From the NCBI GenBank assembly GCA_036676415.1, contig JAKFCX010000015.1, positions 62,001 through 126,000 of the forward strand: DNA of 64,000 nucleotides, in the 5' to 3' direction. The position numbers and the translations under genes were made by a program. Positions 8,765 through 17,391 of the stretch are shown here, piece by piece. The notes beneath the pieces were generated by a model, which saw nothing but the letters and a program-made list of their open reading frames with translations, had not been told where the DNA came from and made no database searches. How positions within the stretch are numbered: the first letter of the stretch is position 1; the number at the start of each line of letters is the position of its first letter. This DNA comes from JAEZDC01 sp036676415. GTDB taxonomy: Bacteria; Bacteroidota; Bacteroidia; Chitinophagales; Chitinophagaceae.

Positions 8765-9937
8765 TTACTTGATAACATACCACTTGGTACCATCTGTCTG
8801 CAGTTTTACAACAGTCCAGTCGTTGTAAATGCTCATAGATGTTCCGTCTTCGATTGCACCACTGATAATTACATCATTGGTTAAACCGCCTGCAATCTTT
8901 TTAACAATGTAAGTACGTCCACTGATAGAAGCTGCCGGAGCAGGAAGCGTTACCGTTACTGCTGAAGATGCTGCATTAACCAACACTGTATAATCTGTAG
9001 CTCCAAGCGTAGTATTACTTGTTACTGTCCTGATGCTTAATGATAAGCTACCAGAAACCTGTAGTGTAGAATTTGCATTTCCGGTGGTACCAACCAAAGC
9101 AGTTGCTGCTGCAGTTAAAGTATCCTGGAAGGTTTTATGACCACCGAATGTTTGTGATTCTATTGAAACACCACCCGGGGTTGTTGCAGTTGCAGCATGT
9201 AATACCAGGCTATCTGATAGTGCACCAACAATCCTGGAAAGGCCATTTGCATTAGAAGTATTCTTAAAAGCACCAATGAACCAGTTTTTAAAGGCATCGG
9301 TGGCTATTGTTCTTCTTCTTACAGAACCACCCTGTGCAGTATCAACAACAAGTATCTCTGTAAGATTTTGACTTCTATTAAGGTTTCTGAATTGAACAGA
9401 ATCATTTACAAACAACTTTCCTGTTGTTGAAGAGTCTGTTACAGTCAATGTGTTGTTAACTGATAAATTATTTTGAACTGTACCGTTTTGGTTGATGGTA
9501 ACATCACCTGTTGTTCCATCAATCACCAATCTTTCAAGGTTATTAGTGATGATCTTAAGAGACTGAGCATTTAATGATCCAAGTTTTTCTGTACCGGCTA
9601 AATTATCACCGTCTTTTGACCATTTGTTTAAAGCTGCTGAGTCTGTAGTGATCCGCTGCCACTTATTATTCTTCCTGATATATAATCCTCTTGCTGAAGT
9701 AACGCTTGGCGTTAAATAGATCAGCATTCCATCTGGTGGGGTTAATGCGTTAATCGCAGTTGTGTCTGTTAAGCGTGGAAGCAGGAAACCCTGTTTGTCA
9801 CTTTCAAGTTCTAAGATGGAAGACTTCTGAATCTGAGTTGGATTAGTACCAACTTTTAACTGGGCATAAGAACTGGTTGCTGTGAAGGTTACGAGAATGG
9901 CAATAGCGATTCTTGTAAGTTTTGTAAAAACTTTCAT
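8765..9937 (-). CDS. Secreted protein with tail-fibre-like modules (paralogue 2)
   Basis: 390 residues, signal peptide ending SSYAQ near residue 26. The N-terminal domain (LKVGTNPTQIQKSSILELES...LPRLTDTTAINALTPPDGMLIYL) is clearly homologous to that of the next gene. A Ser/Thr/Asn-rich middle follows, and a C-terminal domain of the kind TLGATDYTVLVNAASSAVTVTLP...RTYIVKKIAGG, which resembles receptor-binding or tip regions of phage fibres. It is the first gene of a minus-strand run (this, paralogue 1, the T9SS cargo, the SurA-like chaperone). I infer an exported adhesive or structural role; no catalytic motif is seen. Confidence 0.7.
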   Translation of the reverse strand: MKVFTKLTRIAIAILVTFTATSSYAQLKVGTNPTQIQKSSILELESDKQGFLLPRLTDTTAINALTPPDGMLIYLTPSVTSARGLYIRKNNKWQRITTDSAALNKWSKDGDNLAGTEKLGSLNAQSLKIITNNLERLVIDGTTGDVTINQNGTVQNNLSVNNTLTVTDSSTTGKLFVNDSVQFRNLNRSQNLTEILVVDTAQGGSVRRRTIATDAFKNWFIGAFKNTSNANGLSRIVGALSDSLVLHAATATTPGGVSIESQTFGGHKTFQDTLTAAATALVGTTGNANSTLQVSGSLSLSIRTVTSNTTLGATDYTVLVNAASSAVTVTLPAPAASISGRTYIVKKIAGGLTNDVIISGAIEDGTSMSIYNDWTVVKLQTDGTKWYVIK

Positions 9938-10092
9938 GGTTATTGGATATTGGGTTCAACAATAATATTGCGTCAATATTTGGTTACGGCATTGATGCAA
10001 TATGTACAATACAGGTATGAAACGGCAGCAGTTTTTGATTTAGTATGTAACTGTTAAGAAAATTTATGAATTTCTGAAATATTGTGTTTCAA

Positions 10093-10104
10093 TGATTTAA
10101 ATCA
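10093..10104. promoter_or_regulatory. Palindrome resembling a CRP/FNR-type site
   Basis: TGATTTAAATCA is a perfect 12-bp palindrome of the TGAT-N4-ATCA type. It lies 156 bp upstream of the secreted paralogue start at 9937. The gap 9938-10311 otherwise holds only this site, a dispersed repeat and the infB terminator. Weak evidence on its own. Confidence 0.3.
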
Positions 10105-10206
10105 CGTAGAACTACTAAGCAGATGTACAATAAGCCCCGTAAAAAATGAAGCCGCAAGGTTACTGATGATAAATAAATATTATGTAACTGATGAAATGTA
10201 TTCTTC

Positions 10207-10235
10207 AGCACAAGAGTGCGACGCAACGAAAGATG
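10207..10235 (-). repeat. Dispersed 28-bp repeat, copy 2
   Basis: On the minus strand it reads CATCTTTC then GTTGCGTCGCACTCTTGT then GCT. It sits between the infB terminator and the secreted paralogue. Confidence 0.7.
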
Positions 10236-10264
10236 GGGCAGGTTATGCTGCAATGGCATATAAA

Positions 10265-10290
10265 TAAAAAAAGGAGCATTGCTGCTCCTT
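10265..10290 (-). terminator. infB terminator
   Basis: Read on the minus strand, AAGGAGCA, a four-base loop and TGCTCCTT are followed by a run of seven T. It ends the rimP-nusA-infB transcript. Confidence 0.85.
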
Positions 10291-10311
10291 CTCGGTATAC
10301 ATCTGATATTA

Positions 10312-13236
10312 TTATAATGTACGTTTTACTTCTTCTTCTTCGTAAGCTACTAAAGTATCGCCTGCCTGGATATCTGCAAAATTCTTCACCGTTAAACCAC
10401 ACTCATAACCCTGTGCTACTTCCTTCACATCATCCTTGAAGCGTTTTAAACTTCCGAGTTCTGCGAATCCACCTTCCTGACGAGGGTAAATGAGAATACC
10501 ATCTCTGAACACACGCATTTTACTGTCTCGTTTTACTTTACCATCAGTTACATAACATCCGGCAACAGTGGCTTTATCAAACTTATACACTTCACGTATC
10601 TCGATCGTAGCAACTTCTTTCTCCTGTACTTTCGGATCCAACATACCTTCCATGGCACTCCTGATCTCATCGATCGCAGTGTAGATAATTGAATACATCT
10701 TTATCTGTACTCCTTCATTCTCTGCAAGTTTGTTGGCCTGTGTAGAAGGACGAACGTTAAATCCAACCACGATCGCATCAGATGCTGTTGCAAGCAATAC
10801 GTCACTTTCAGAAATTTGTCCTACTGCTTTATGAACAACTCTTACCGCAATTTCCTGTGTAGATAATTTCTGTAATGAATCACTCAATGCTTCTACAGAA
10901 CCATCCACGTCACCTTTGATGATGATATTAAGTTCCTTGAAGTTTCCAAGAGCCAGACGACGTCCGATCTCGTCAAGTGTAATATGCTTCCTCGCTCTCA
11001 GGCCTTGCTCACGAAGTATCTGTGCACGCTTCGTTGCAATTTCTTTAGCTTCGGCTTCATCTTCATATACTTTGAATTTCTCACCAGCCTGTGGTGCTCC
11101 ATTCAAACCAAGTATAACAACTGGTGTTGATGGTGGAGCCGACGTTACTTTCTGGTTACGTTCGTTGAACATGGCTTTCACCCTACCGTAGTGTTGACCA
11201 CTAACGATGAGATCTCCTTGTTTCAGGGTACCGTTTTGCACAAGTAATGTTGCCACATAACCACGTCCTTTATCCAGTGATGCTTCGATGATGGATCCTG
11301 TAGCTTCCTTATCAGGATTTGCTTTTACATCAAGCAATTCAGCTTCTAATAATATCTTCTCTAATAACAGGTCAACATTCAATCCTTTCTTAGCAGAAAG
11401 TTCCTGGCTCTGGAATTTACCACCCCAGCTTTCTACAAGAATATTCATACCTGCCAACTGCTCATATATCTTTTGTGGATTGGCTCCGTCTTTATCTATT
11501 TTATTTACAGCAAAGATCATTGGAACACCTGCAGCCTGGGCGTGACTAATTGCTTCTTTTGTCTGCGGCATCACTGCATCGTCCGCAGCAACAACTATAA
11601 CAGCAACGTCAGTGATCTTGGCACCTCTTGCTCTCATGGCCGTAAATGCTTCGTGACCTGGAGTATCTAAGAAGGTGATGTGTTTGCCATTCGGTAATGT
11701 TACCTCGTAAGCACCAATATGCTGTGTGATACCACCTGCTTCACCGGCAACAACATTTGCACTCCTGATATAATCGAGCAAAGATGTTTTACCATGGTCA
11801 ACGTGACCCATGATCGTAACAATCGGGGCTCTTGTAGAAAGATCTTCCGGGTTGTCCTCTTCTTCCTCTTCATCAATATCAGTGGCATCATCAATTCCAA
11901 GGAATTCTACTTCATAATTAAATTCACTTGCTACAAGTTCTATCACCTCTGCATCTAAACGCTGGTTAATAGATACCATGATGCCAAGGCTCATACACTT
12001 GCTGATCACTTCTGCAAAACTTACATCCATCAGGTTGGCAAGCTCACTCACCGTTACAAACTCGGTAACCTGTAGTTTGTTATCCTGTCCACCTTCTGAA
12101 GCATCAGCAGCTTCCTGCCTTCTCTCTCTTCTATGTTTTGATTTCAGGCTCTTTCCTTTACCACCACCACCGGCAAGTTTTGCCTGTGTTTCCCTGATCT
12201 TATCCTGTATTTCTTTCTGATCGATCTCTTTATCAACCTGTGGTCCTCTTGCATTTCCTCTTCCTCCTGCACCTGCACCACCCTTTTGAATGGTTGGCCT
12301 GTTACCTGTTCTTGGTGCTCCTTGTCTTCCCCCTGCACCAGGTCCTCTTTGAAATCCACCACCATCTCTTTGAAAACCACCACCACCACGATTATCTGAT
12401 GGTTGATCTGCTTTCTTTTCTATCGGAATTCTCTTACGAGGCTTTCTTTTTTCATCCGCAGTTCCACCTGCATTTGCACCTGCACTACTGCCTTGTTTAG
12501 GTCTTGTATCACTGTCAACAGGTAATTCAATCTTACCAAGAATCTTGGGACCTTCCAGTTTATCAGCCTGGATCTTCATGATCTGTGGCTCTTCTTCTTT
12601 CGGTGCTTCCGGTTCTGGTGTTACTACAGGAGCAACTTCAACAGGTGCTTCTTCAACAGCTTTCTTAGATTTTTTCTTAGGCTTCTCTTCTGTTCCAGCA
12701 ACTTCAGGTTCGGCTGGTTTCTCTTCCGCTTTTTTCTTCGCCGTTTTCTTGGGTCGTGTAGAAGAATCAATGGCTGAGAGATCGATCTTATCTAATACTT
12801 TAGGACCTTCCACTGTTGGAGCCTCTGCTTTCACCACTTCAGGTTCTGCAGGTTTTGCTTCTTTGGCTTCAACAACTGGTTCCGGTTGAGGTTCTTCTTT
12901 CTTTGGTTCAGGCTGAGGTTGTGGTTGTGGATCCGGTTTTGGCTCTTCTTTAAATACCGGTTTGCTCACCTTTATAGAAATGTCTACTTCATCCTTTCTT
13001 TTCTTCTCCTGTGGTACATTCTTAGGGATCTCAATTGCATCAGCTTTCGTTTTAGCAACTTTATCGCCCTGGAATTCCTGCTGCAAAGCACGATACTGTG
13101 GCTCTGACAGCTTTGCGGTTGGCTTCAGCTCATCCCTGCTAAATCCTTTGCCTTCTAAAAAGTCAATAAGGGTGTCCTGCCCAATATTGAACTCTTTAGC
13201 AGCTGCTAACAATCTCGGTAATTTCAATTCTGACAT
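10312..13236 (-). CDS. infB: Translation initiation factor IF-2
   Basis: 974 residues. The N-terminal helical domain (LPRLLAAAKEFNIGQDTLIDFLEGKG) is followed by a long low-complexity region rich in Pro, Glu, Lys and then Gly/Arg (to about residue 370). The GTPase core shows GHVDHGKTSLLDYIR (G1), DTPGHEAFTAMRARG (G3) and NKIDKDGANP (G4), and the C-terminal domains carry the fMet-tRNA-binding part. IF-2 brings initiator tRNA to the ribosome. It is the last gene of rimP-nusA-infB, 170 bp after nusA. The extended disordered N-terminus is common in Bacteroidota. Confidence 0.98.
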   Translation of the reverse strand: MSELKLPRLLAAAKEFNIGQDTLIDFLEGKGFSRDELKPTAKLSEPQYRALQQEFQGDKVAKTKADAIEIPKNVPQEKKRKDEVDISIKVSKPVFKEEPKPDPQPQPQPEPKKEEPQPEPVVEAKEAKPAEPEVVKAEAPTVEGPKVLDKIDLSAIDSSTRPKKTAKKKAEEKPAEPEVAGTEEKPKKKSKKAVEEAPVEVAPVVTPEPEAPKEEEPQIMKIQADKLEGPKILGKIELPVDSDTRPKQGSSAGANAGGTADEKRKPRKRIPIEKKADQPSDNRGGGGFQRDGGGFQRGPGAGGRQGAPRTGNRPTIQKGGAGAGGRGNARGPQVDKEIDQKEIQDKIRETQAKLAGGGGKGKSLKSKHRRERRQEAADASEGGQDNKLQVTEFVTVSELANLMDVSFAEVISKCMSLGIMVSINQRLDAEVIELVASEFNYEVEFLGIDDATDIDEEEEEDNPEDLSTRAPIVTIMGHVDHGKTSLLDYIRSANVVAGEAGGITQHIGAYEVTLPNGKHITFLDTPGHEAFTAMRARGAKITDVAVIVVAADDAVMPQTKEAISHAQAAGVPMIFAVNKIDKDGANPQKIYEQLAGMNILVESWGGKFQSQELSAKKGLNVDLLLEKILLEAELLDVKANPDKEATGSIIEASLDKGRGYVATLLVQNGTLKQGDLIVSGQHYGRVKAMFNERNQKVTSAPPSTPVVILGLNGAPQAGEKFKVYEDEAEAKEIATKRAQILREQGLRARKHITLDEIGRRLALGNFKELNIIIKGDVDGSVEALSDSLQKLSTQEIAVRVVHKAVGQISESDVLLATASDAIVVGFNVRPSTQANKLAENEGVQIKMYSIIYTAIDEIRSAMEGMLDPKVQEKEVATIEIREVYKFDKATVAGCYVTDGKVKRDSKMRVFRDGILIYPRQEGGFAELGSLKRFKDDVKEVAQGYECGLTVKNFADIQAGDTLVAYEEEEVKRTL

Positions 13237-13406
13237 TCAATGTTTTTTTGTCCATCGTCTACAAACAATTGTTTGTAGAACTCTTATATTATGAGACCAA
13301 CTTCTGCTTATCTATTGAGCTTCTGTTGTGTCACTCACTTGTGCTGTTAAGTCATTTGGTCATTGAGCCAGTAAGTCATTTACTCATTGACTGATGCCTT
13401 CATGAC

Positions 13407-14657
13407 TTATTCTTCTCTCTCAAATTCAGCCTGCAATACTCTCCTGACTTCATCAATTGTTTCTTTCTCCAGGTCTGTTCTTTTCTCTAGTTCTTCAGAT
13501 GAAAGATCTAATACACTCCTGGCAGTATCACAACCAACACGCTTCAATTCATCGATCACCCATGTTTCAATCTCATCACTGAATTCATCAAGATCAATAT
13601 CGAACTCATTGGTTTGTTCTTCTTCCTCACGATACACATCTATCTCGAAACCGGTAAGTTCACAAGCAAGCTTAATGTTTACACCACGACGACCAATAGC
13701 CAGCGATACCTGGTCTGACTTGAGATAAACTTCAGCATGTTTTTTCTCCTGGTCTATGTTCATATAACTGATCTTAGACGGAGTTAAAGAACGCTGTATC
13801 AATAACTGGATATTAGTTGTGTAGTTGATCACATCAATATTCTCGTTCTTCAGTTCACGAACGATTCCGTGAATCCGGCTTCCCTTCATACCAACACAGG
13901 CACCTACAGGGTCAATGCGATCATCATAAGATTCAACTGCCACTTTTGCTCTTTCTCCTGGCTCACGAACAATCTTTTTAATTGCGATCAGGCCATCAAA
14001 GATCTCAGGAACCTCAATCTCCAACAATTTAGCGAGAAACTCAGGGCTTGTTCTCGACAAAATAATCACAGGTGAGTTGTTCTTCATATCTACACGACGA
14101 ACAACTGCACGGATATTTTCTCCTTTTTTAAAGTAATCCTGTGGTATCTGCTCAGATTTTGGAAGGATCAGTTCATTGCCATCTTCATCAAGCAATAACA
14201 CCTCTTTCTTCCAGACCTGGTAAACTTCTGCACTGATAATGTCACCCATTCTGTCAGCATATTTCTTTACCAGTACATTCTTCTTCAGATCGTTGATACG
14301 GCTTGCCAGTGTTTGCTTTGCAGCAAGGATGGCACGACGACCAAAATCATAAATGTTCATTTCCTGGTAAAGCTCTTCACCCACTTCAAAGTCTGGTTCT
14401 ATTTTAATTGCATCGCTGTAACCGATCTCTGCCAAAGGATTCAGCACTTCACCATCTTCTACGATCTCACGACGACGAATGATCTCGAGGTCACCTTTCT
14501 CAGCGTTTACGATCACGTCGAAGTTCTCATCACTTCCAAATCTTTTCCTGAGAAGCGTTTTAAATACGTCTTCTACCACTTTCATCAATGTGGGACGATC
14601 GATGTTTTCTACATCCCTGAACTCCTGGAAAGCCTCTATGAGGTTAATACTTGCCAT
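13407..14657 (-). CDS. nusA: Transcription termination/antitermination factor NusA
   Basis: 416 residues from the ATG at 14657 (MASINLIEAFQEFRDVENI); the open frame extends 14 codons further without reason. The order is N-terminal RNA-polymerase-binding domain, S1 domain (around VNYFKKGENIRAVVRRVDMK-like residues 130-190), and two KH domains with the motif DPVGACVGMKGSRIHGIVREL and IGRRGVNIKLACELTGFEIDVY. The C-terminal acidic repeats of enteric NusA are replaced by a short helix-hairpin-helix-like end (LKRVGCDTARSVLDLS). It controls pausing and termination, and in enterobacteria represses its own operon. Confidence 0.97.
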   Translation of the reverse strand: MASINLIEAFQEFRDVENIDRPTLMKVVEDVFKTLLRKRFGSDENFDVIVNAEKGDLEIIRRREIVEDGEVLNPLAEIGYSDAIKIEPDFEVGEELYQEMNIYDFGRRAILAAKQTLASRINDLKKNVLVKKYADRMGDIISAEVYQVWKKEVLLLDEDGNELILPKSEQIPQDYFKKGENIRAVVRRVDMKNNSPVIILSRTSPEFLAKLLEIEVPEIFDGLIAIKKIVREPGERAKVAVESYDDRIDPVGACVGMKGSRIHGIVRELKNENIDVINYTTNIQLLIQRSLTPSKISYMNIDQEKKHAEVYLKSDQVSLAIGRRGVNIKLACELTGFEIDVYREEEEQTNEFDIDLDEFSDEIETWVIDELKRVGCDTARSVLDLSSEELEKRTDLEKETIDEVRRVLQAEFEREE

Positions 14658-14708
14658 ACCATTTAAATTTACGATGTACGAAGTATGAACTTCGAACACC
14701 TCGTTGCT

Positions 14709-15179
14709 TTAAAACTTTAATTGAACGATTGTTGATTTTATATTCTCGAAAGGTATCACCAATTGTTGCGTTACCGCTTTTTTGCCTTTACCTTCTGTAT
14801 GTTCTACAATTATATCTGACTCGGTTACCTGTAACAGTTTGCCTTCTTTCTTTGTACCATCAACAAACAATACTTCTACATCCCTCCCTGCGTTTTTCAG
14901 GTATTGACGATGAGTGGTCAAAGGTTCGGTAACACCTGGAGATGAAACTTCCAGTGAAAACTCACCTTCAGGATACATGCCTGTTTCTTCGATCAGCTTA
15001 TACAGCTGGCGGTTGAACTTTACGCATCGCTCAATGGTGATACCATTATCCCCATCAAGAAATACCTTGACGTTGTTGGTTGGTTTGATCTTTACGTTTG
15101 TCCTGAAATATTCAGGATGCTCGGCCAGCATCTGGTCGACCATCTGCTCTATCTGTTGAATCTGATTTTCTATTGCCAT
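14709..15179 (-). CDS. rimP: Ribosome maturation factor RimP
   Basis: 156 residues of the RimP/YhbC family: N-terminal domain with VKIKPTNNVKVFLDGDNGITIERCVKFNRQL and the conserved YPEGEFSLEVSSPGVTEPL followed by a C-terminal SH3-like barrel (GKLLQVTESDIIVEH). It assists maturation of the 30S subunit. It heads the operon with nusA 51 bp downstream. The start is 12 bases after a terminator-like T run (see attenuator). Confidence 0.96.
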   Translation of the reverse strand: MAIENQIQQIEQMVDQMLAEHPEYFRTNVKIKPTNNVKVFLDGDNGITIERCVKFNRQLYKLIEETGMYPEGEFSLEVSSPGVTEPLTTHRQYLKNAGRDVEVLFVDGTKKEGKLLQVTESDIIVEHTEGKGKKAVTQQLVIPFENIKSTIVQLKF

Positions 15180-15190
15180 CTCGAGTATGG

Positions 15191-15223
15191 AAAAAAGAGA
15201 AGGGAACGTCTTTCGTTCCCTTC
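15191..15223 (-). terminator. Terminator-like hairpin in the rimP leader (candidate attenuator)
   Basis: A perfect 10-bp stem (GAAGGGAACG / CGTTCCCTTC, 5-nt loop) is followed on the minus strand by TCTCTTTTTT, and lies between the predicted promoter and the rimP ATG. Nothing transcribed in this direction lies close upstream, so it is best read as an attenuator of rimP-nusA-infB rather than the end of another gene. Confidence 0.65.
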
Positions 15224-15241
15224 AGTTGTTCTTGTCCGCTG

Positions 15242-15274
15242 CAAATGTAATGTACAGAGGTGATATCTTCCAAA
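15242..15274 (-). promoter_or_regulatory. rimP-nusA-infB promoter
   Basis: On the minus strand TTTG (15274-15271), 21 bases and TACATTTG (15249-15242) fit the Bacteroidota consensus. The start point would be near 15236, giving a leader of about 57 nt that contains the attenuator-like hairpin. Confidence 0.7.
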
Positions 15275-15343
15275 TTTCTGTTACGTTAACTCATTGTAAA
15301 ATCAATACCGGGTTTATACCAACGATCTTACCTTTACCGCCTC

Positions 15344-15583
15344 ATGATGAAACTCATATTCTGGGCAATACTTATTTATGTTTTATACAAACTGATATTT
15401 GGTTTTATAATACCGGTTTCGAAAGCCACCAGGCAGATCAAAAGCAAGATCCGTGAAGCCCAGGCAAACCAGCAAAGATTTCAGCAACAGCAGCAGCAAA
15501 ACATGCCAAGACAAGAGCAGTTTCAGCGAAATACGCCACCCACAAATGATTCCGAGTATATTGATTATGAGGAGGTGAAGTAA
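15344..15583 (+). CDS. DUF4834-like small membrane protein
   Basis: 79 residues: one N-terminal transmembrane helix (LIFWAILIYVLYKLIFGFIIPV), then a basic linker and a glutamine-rich stretch (residues about 40-62), ending NDSEYIDYEEVK. This pattern matches the small DUF4834 proteins found next to core genes in Bacteroidota; the function is unknown. It is divergent from rimP and may share the intergenic control region. The start may be either of two adjacent ATGs (15344, 15347). Confidence 0.75.
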   Translation: MMKLIFWAILIYVLYKLIFGFIIPVSKATRQIKSKIREAQANQQRFQQQQQQNMPRQEQFQRNTPPTNDSEYIDYEEVK

Positions 15584-15627
15584 TAATTACGAACAAGAAA
15601 CAAGGAATTTTGAACAAGGAACAGCGA

Positions 15628-16239
15628 CTAGAGGTCTAATTCCCAGAGTTTCATGGGAGGTTTAAGGTGTATGGTTTGTAAACCTGCTTTTTGAGCACCT
15701 TCGATGTTTGCGAAAGTATCATCAATAAAAAGTGTCTCCCCTGCATTTATTCCAGCATCATTCAATACCCAGTTATATGCTTCTGGATACGGTTTACGAA
15801 TACCTGAAGTATGAGAATAATATGCTTTCTCGAACAGGCTGTCAAAATCATCCCTACCAAACTGCTCCATGTATATTTTTATGAAGCATTCATAATGAAT
15901 AGCATTTGTATTGGAGAAAAGGAACAATCGGTACTTTTTCTTTAGTTCTTTTGCTTTTTCTATCGCTTCTGGCCAGTAATTCCCCAGGATGCTGTTCCAG
16001 CAGGTTGTAATCTCATCATTACCCAGATCAACCCCGGAAGTTTTTCTCAGTTGCTCATAAAAATCTTCGTTCCGCAGCTTCCCGGTTTCAAGATCTTCAA
16101 ATAAAGGTGATGCCGATTGCTGTGAGTATAACTCATTAAATTTGGAGATGCCTGCATCCACAAAAGCCTTTTCGGTCCGCTTATAATCAACGTCAATAAA
16201 AACGCCACCGAAATCGAAGATGATATTCCTGATCTGCAT
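15628..16239 (-). CDS. HAD-superfamily phosphatase (YihX-like)
   Basis: 203 residues with all HAD motifs: I at IIFDFGGVFIDVD (nucleophile Asp), II at FLFSNTNAIHYE, the conserved lysine in SGIRKPYPEAYNWVL and IV at TLFIDDTFANIEGAQKAG. The order and small helical cap fit YihX/subfamily IA phosphatases acting on sugar phosphates or similar; the exact substrate cannot be read. The Asp+2 position is Gly (DFG), usual for this subgroup. Confidence 0.88.
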   Translation of the reverse strand: MQIRNIIFDFGGVFIDVDYKRTEKAFVDAGISKFNELYSQQSASPLFEDLETGKLRNEDFYEQLRKTSGVDLGNDEITTCWNSILGNYWPEAIEKAKELKKKYRLFLFSNTNAIHYECFIKIYMEQFGRDDFDSLFEKAYYSHTSGIRKPYPEAYNWVLNDAGINAGETLFIDDTFANIEGAQKAGLQTIHLKPPMKLWELDL

Positions 16240-16280
16240 AATGCGGCGAAAATAAAGACTTTGATGCTTGCTTTGCTGTA

Positions 16281-16502
16281 TTAAGCAACACAGCTGTTAT
16301 AACGGAAATCAATCAGGTCTCTCAGGTGTTTACACAATTCATATTCCTCTTGCTCTACGGCACGGCTAAGAAAGTATTCCAGCTCGTCCAATGTGCAATC
16401 TGTAAACACAGGGCTGATGCGACTCAAAGGCAAATTCCTGATGATTGCTAAAGTGGGTGTGCCCTTCTCTTCTTGTGTGTGGTTATTTCTTACGATGTAC
16501 AT
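16281..16502 (-). CDS. Small protein with a UVR-like helix pair
   Basis: 73 residues. The C-terminal half (TLDELEYFLSRAVEQEEYELCKHLRDLID) looks like the UVR motif of UvrB/UvrC and related proteins, in which a helical pair ends in E-Y-x-x-x-x-x-LRD-x-I. It has no other domain. Similar short proteins occur widely in this phylum. It lies upstream of the HAD gene on the same strand with about 40 bp between. Function unknown; the UVR likeness is by eye. Confidence 0.6.
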   Translation of the reverse strand: MYIVRNNHTQEEKGTPTLAIIRNLPLSRISPVFTDCTLDELEYFLSRAVEQEEYELCKHLRDLIDFRYNSCVA

Positions 16503-16750
16503 TTCCTTTCTATTTATTCCTTTCTATTAATCTATAATTCCTACAATACGAGTAATACGACAAGCGTGCCAGTTGGAGGATTCACGAAATATTTTAATAA
16601 AGCCGGCAAGCAATCATCATCTAACTTAGTGAGTATGATAAAGATAGTTGATTCAAATTCATTTCATCTCCTTAAATAAACACGAATGTCTTTATGGGAA
16701 TTATGTTTTTGAACTACACAAACCCGAGGATGTTTTATAGAAGATGAGTA

Positions 16751-16783
16751 TTGCCTGCAAGCACTCAAAAGACCATATTTTTG
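16751..16783 (+). promoter_or_regulatory. Promoter for the LuxR-type gene
   Basis: TTG at 16751 and TATTTTTG at 16776-16783 give a Bacteroidota-type promoter with a 22-base spacer; the leader before the ATG at 16803 would be about 13 nt. The region 16503-16750 holds no supported gene. Confidence 0.5.
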
Positions 16784-16802
16784 AATCGATTTAGGAATCG
16801 TG

Positions 16803-17279
16803 ATGTTCAAATTCAAACACATAATCATTTATGGATGCTGCCTGGCTTTGTTGCTGTTATTACTACAATGGGCTGAGTACAAGCTCTTAATTATCGATCA
16901 CGCCACAGAAGTTTACATAACTCTCATAGCAATATTGTTTACCATGCTGGGTATCTGGCTTGCCGCTAAATTGATGAAGCCAAAGACCGAGATACGGACA
17001 GAAACAGTGGTAGTAGAAAAAGAGGTCTATATTTCAAGGAGTGAAAACGAATCTTTTATACCGAATAACGGCATGATTGAAAGGCTTGGAATAAGTGAAC
17101 GTGAACTGGAAGTATTGCACCTGGTAGCTGCCGGATACAGCAACCAGGAAATTGCTGAAAAACTTTTCTTATCGCTCCATACAATCAAAACACATACTTC
17201 GAGGCTGTTCGAAAAACTGGATGTAAAGCGAAGAACACAGGCCATTGAAAAAGCAAAGCGATTGAATATCATTGCATGA
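16803..17279 (+). CDS. Membrane-anchored LuxR-type transcription regulator
   Basis: 158 residues. Two transmembrane helices occupy the first 55 residues (IIIYGCCLALLLLLL and VYITLIAILFTMLGIWLAAKL), then a linker and a complete LuxR/GerE helix-turn-helix (LGISERELEVLHLVAAGYSNQEIAEKLFLSLHTIKTHTSRLFEKLDV). There is no receiver domain, so this is a small membrane-tethered regulator. The DUF4199 gene 112 bp downstream is a frequent neighbour of this protein type and a likely functional partner. Confidence 0.88.
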   Translation: MFKFKHIIIYGCCLALLLLLLQWAEYKLLIIDHATEVYITLIAILFTMLGIWLAAKLMKPKTEIRTETVVVEKEVYISRSENESFIPNNGMIERLGISERELEVLHLVAAGYSNQEIAEKLFLSLHTIKTHTSRLFEKLDVKRRTQAIEKAKRLNIIA

Positions 17280-17391
17280 TCGTCATACTTTAGCATGAAT
17301 CTTTGTTGGCTTGTTGTATTTCATACTTAGGTGTGATGGTATTCTTCACAACAGGGTGGAGTTTTGGGTTTCAATCAAAACAAAAACAGAA

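Noticed and set aside
10082..10439. Short frames between infB and the secreted protein gene
   Set aside because: They run into the infB terminator and the dispersed repeat, with no protein-like sequence.
14657..14699. 14-residue extension of nusA
   Set aside because: The ATG at 14657 gives the normal NusA N-terminus.
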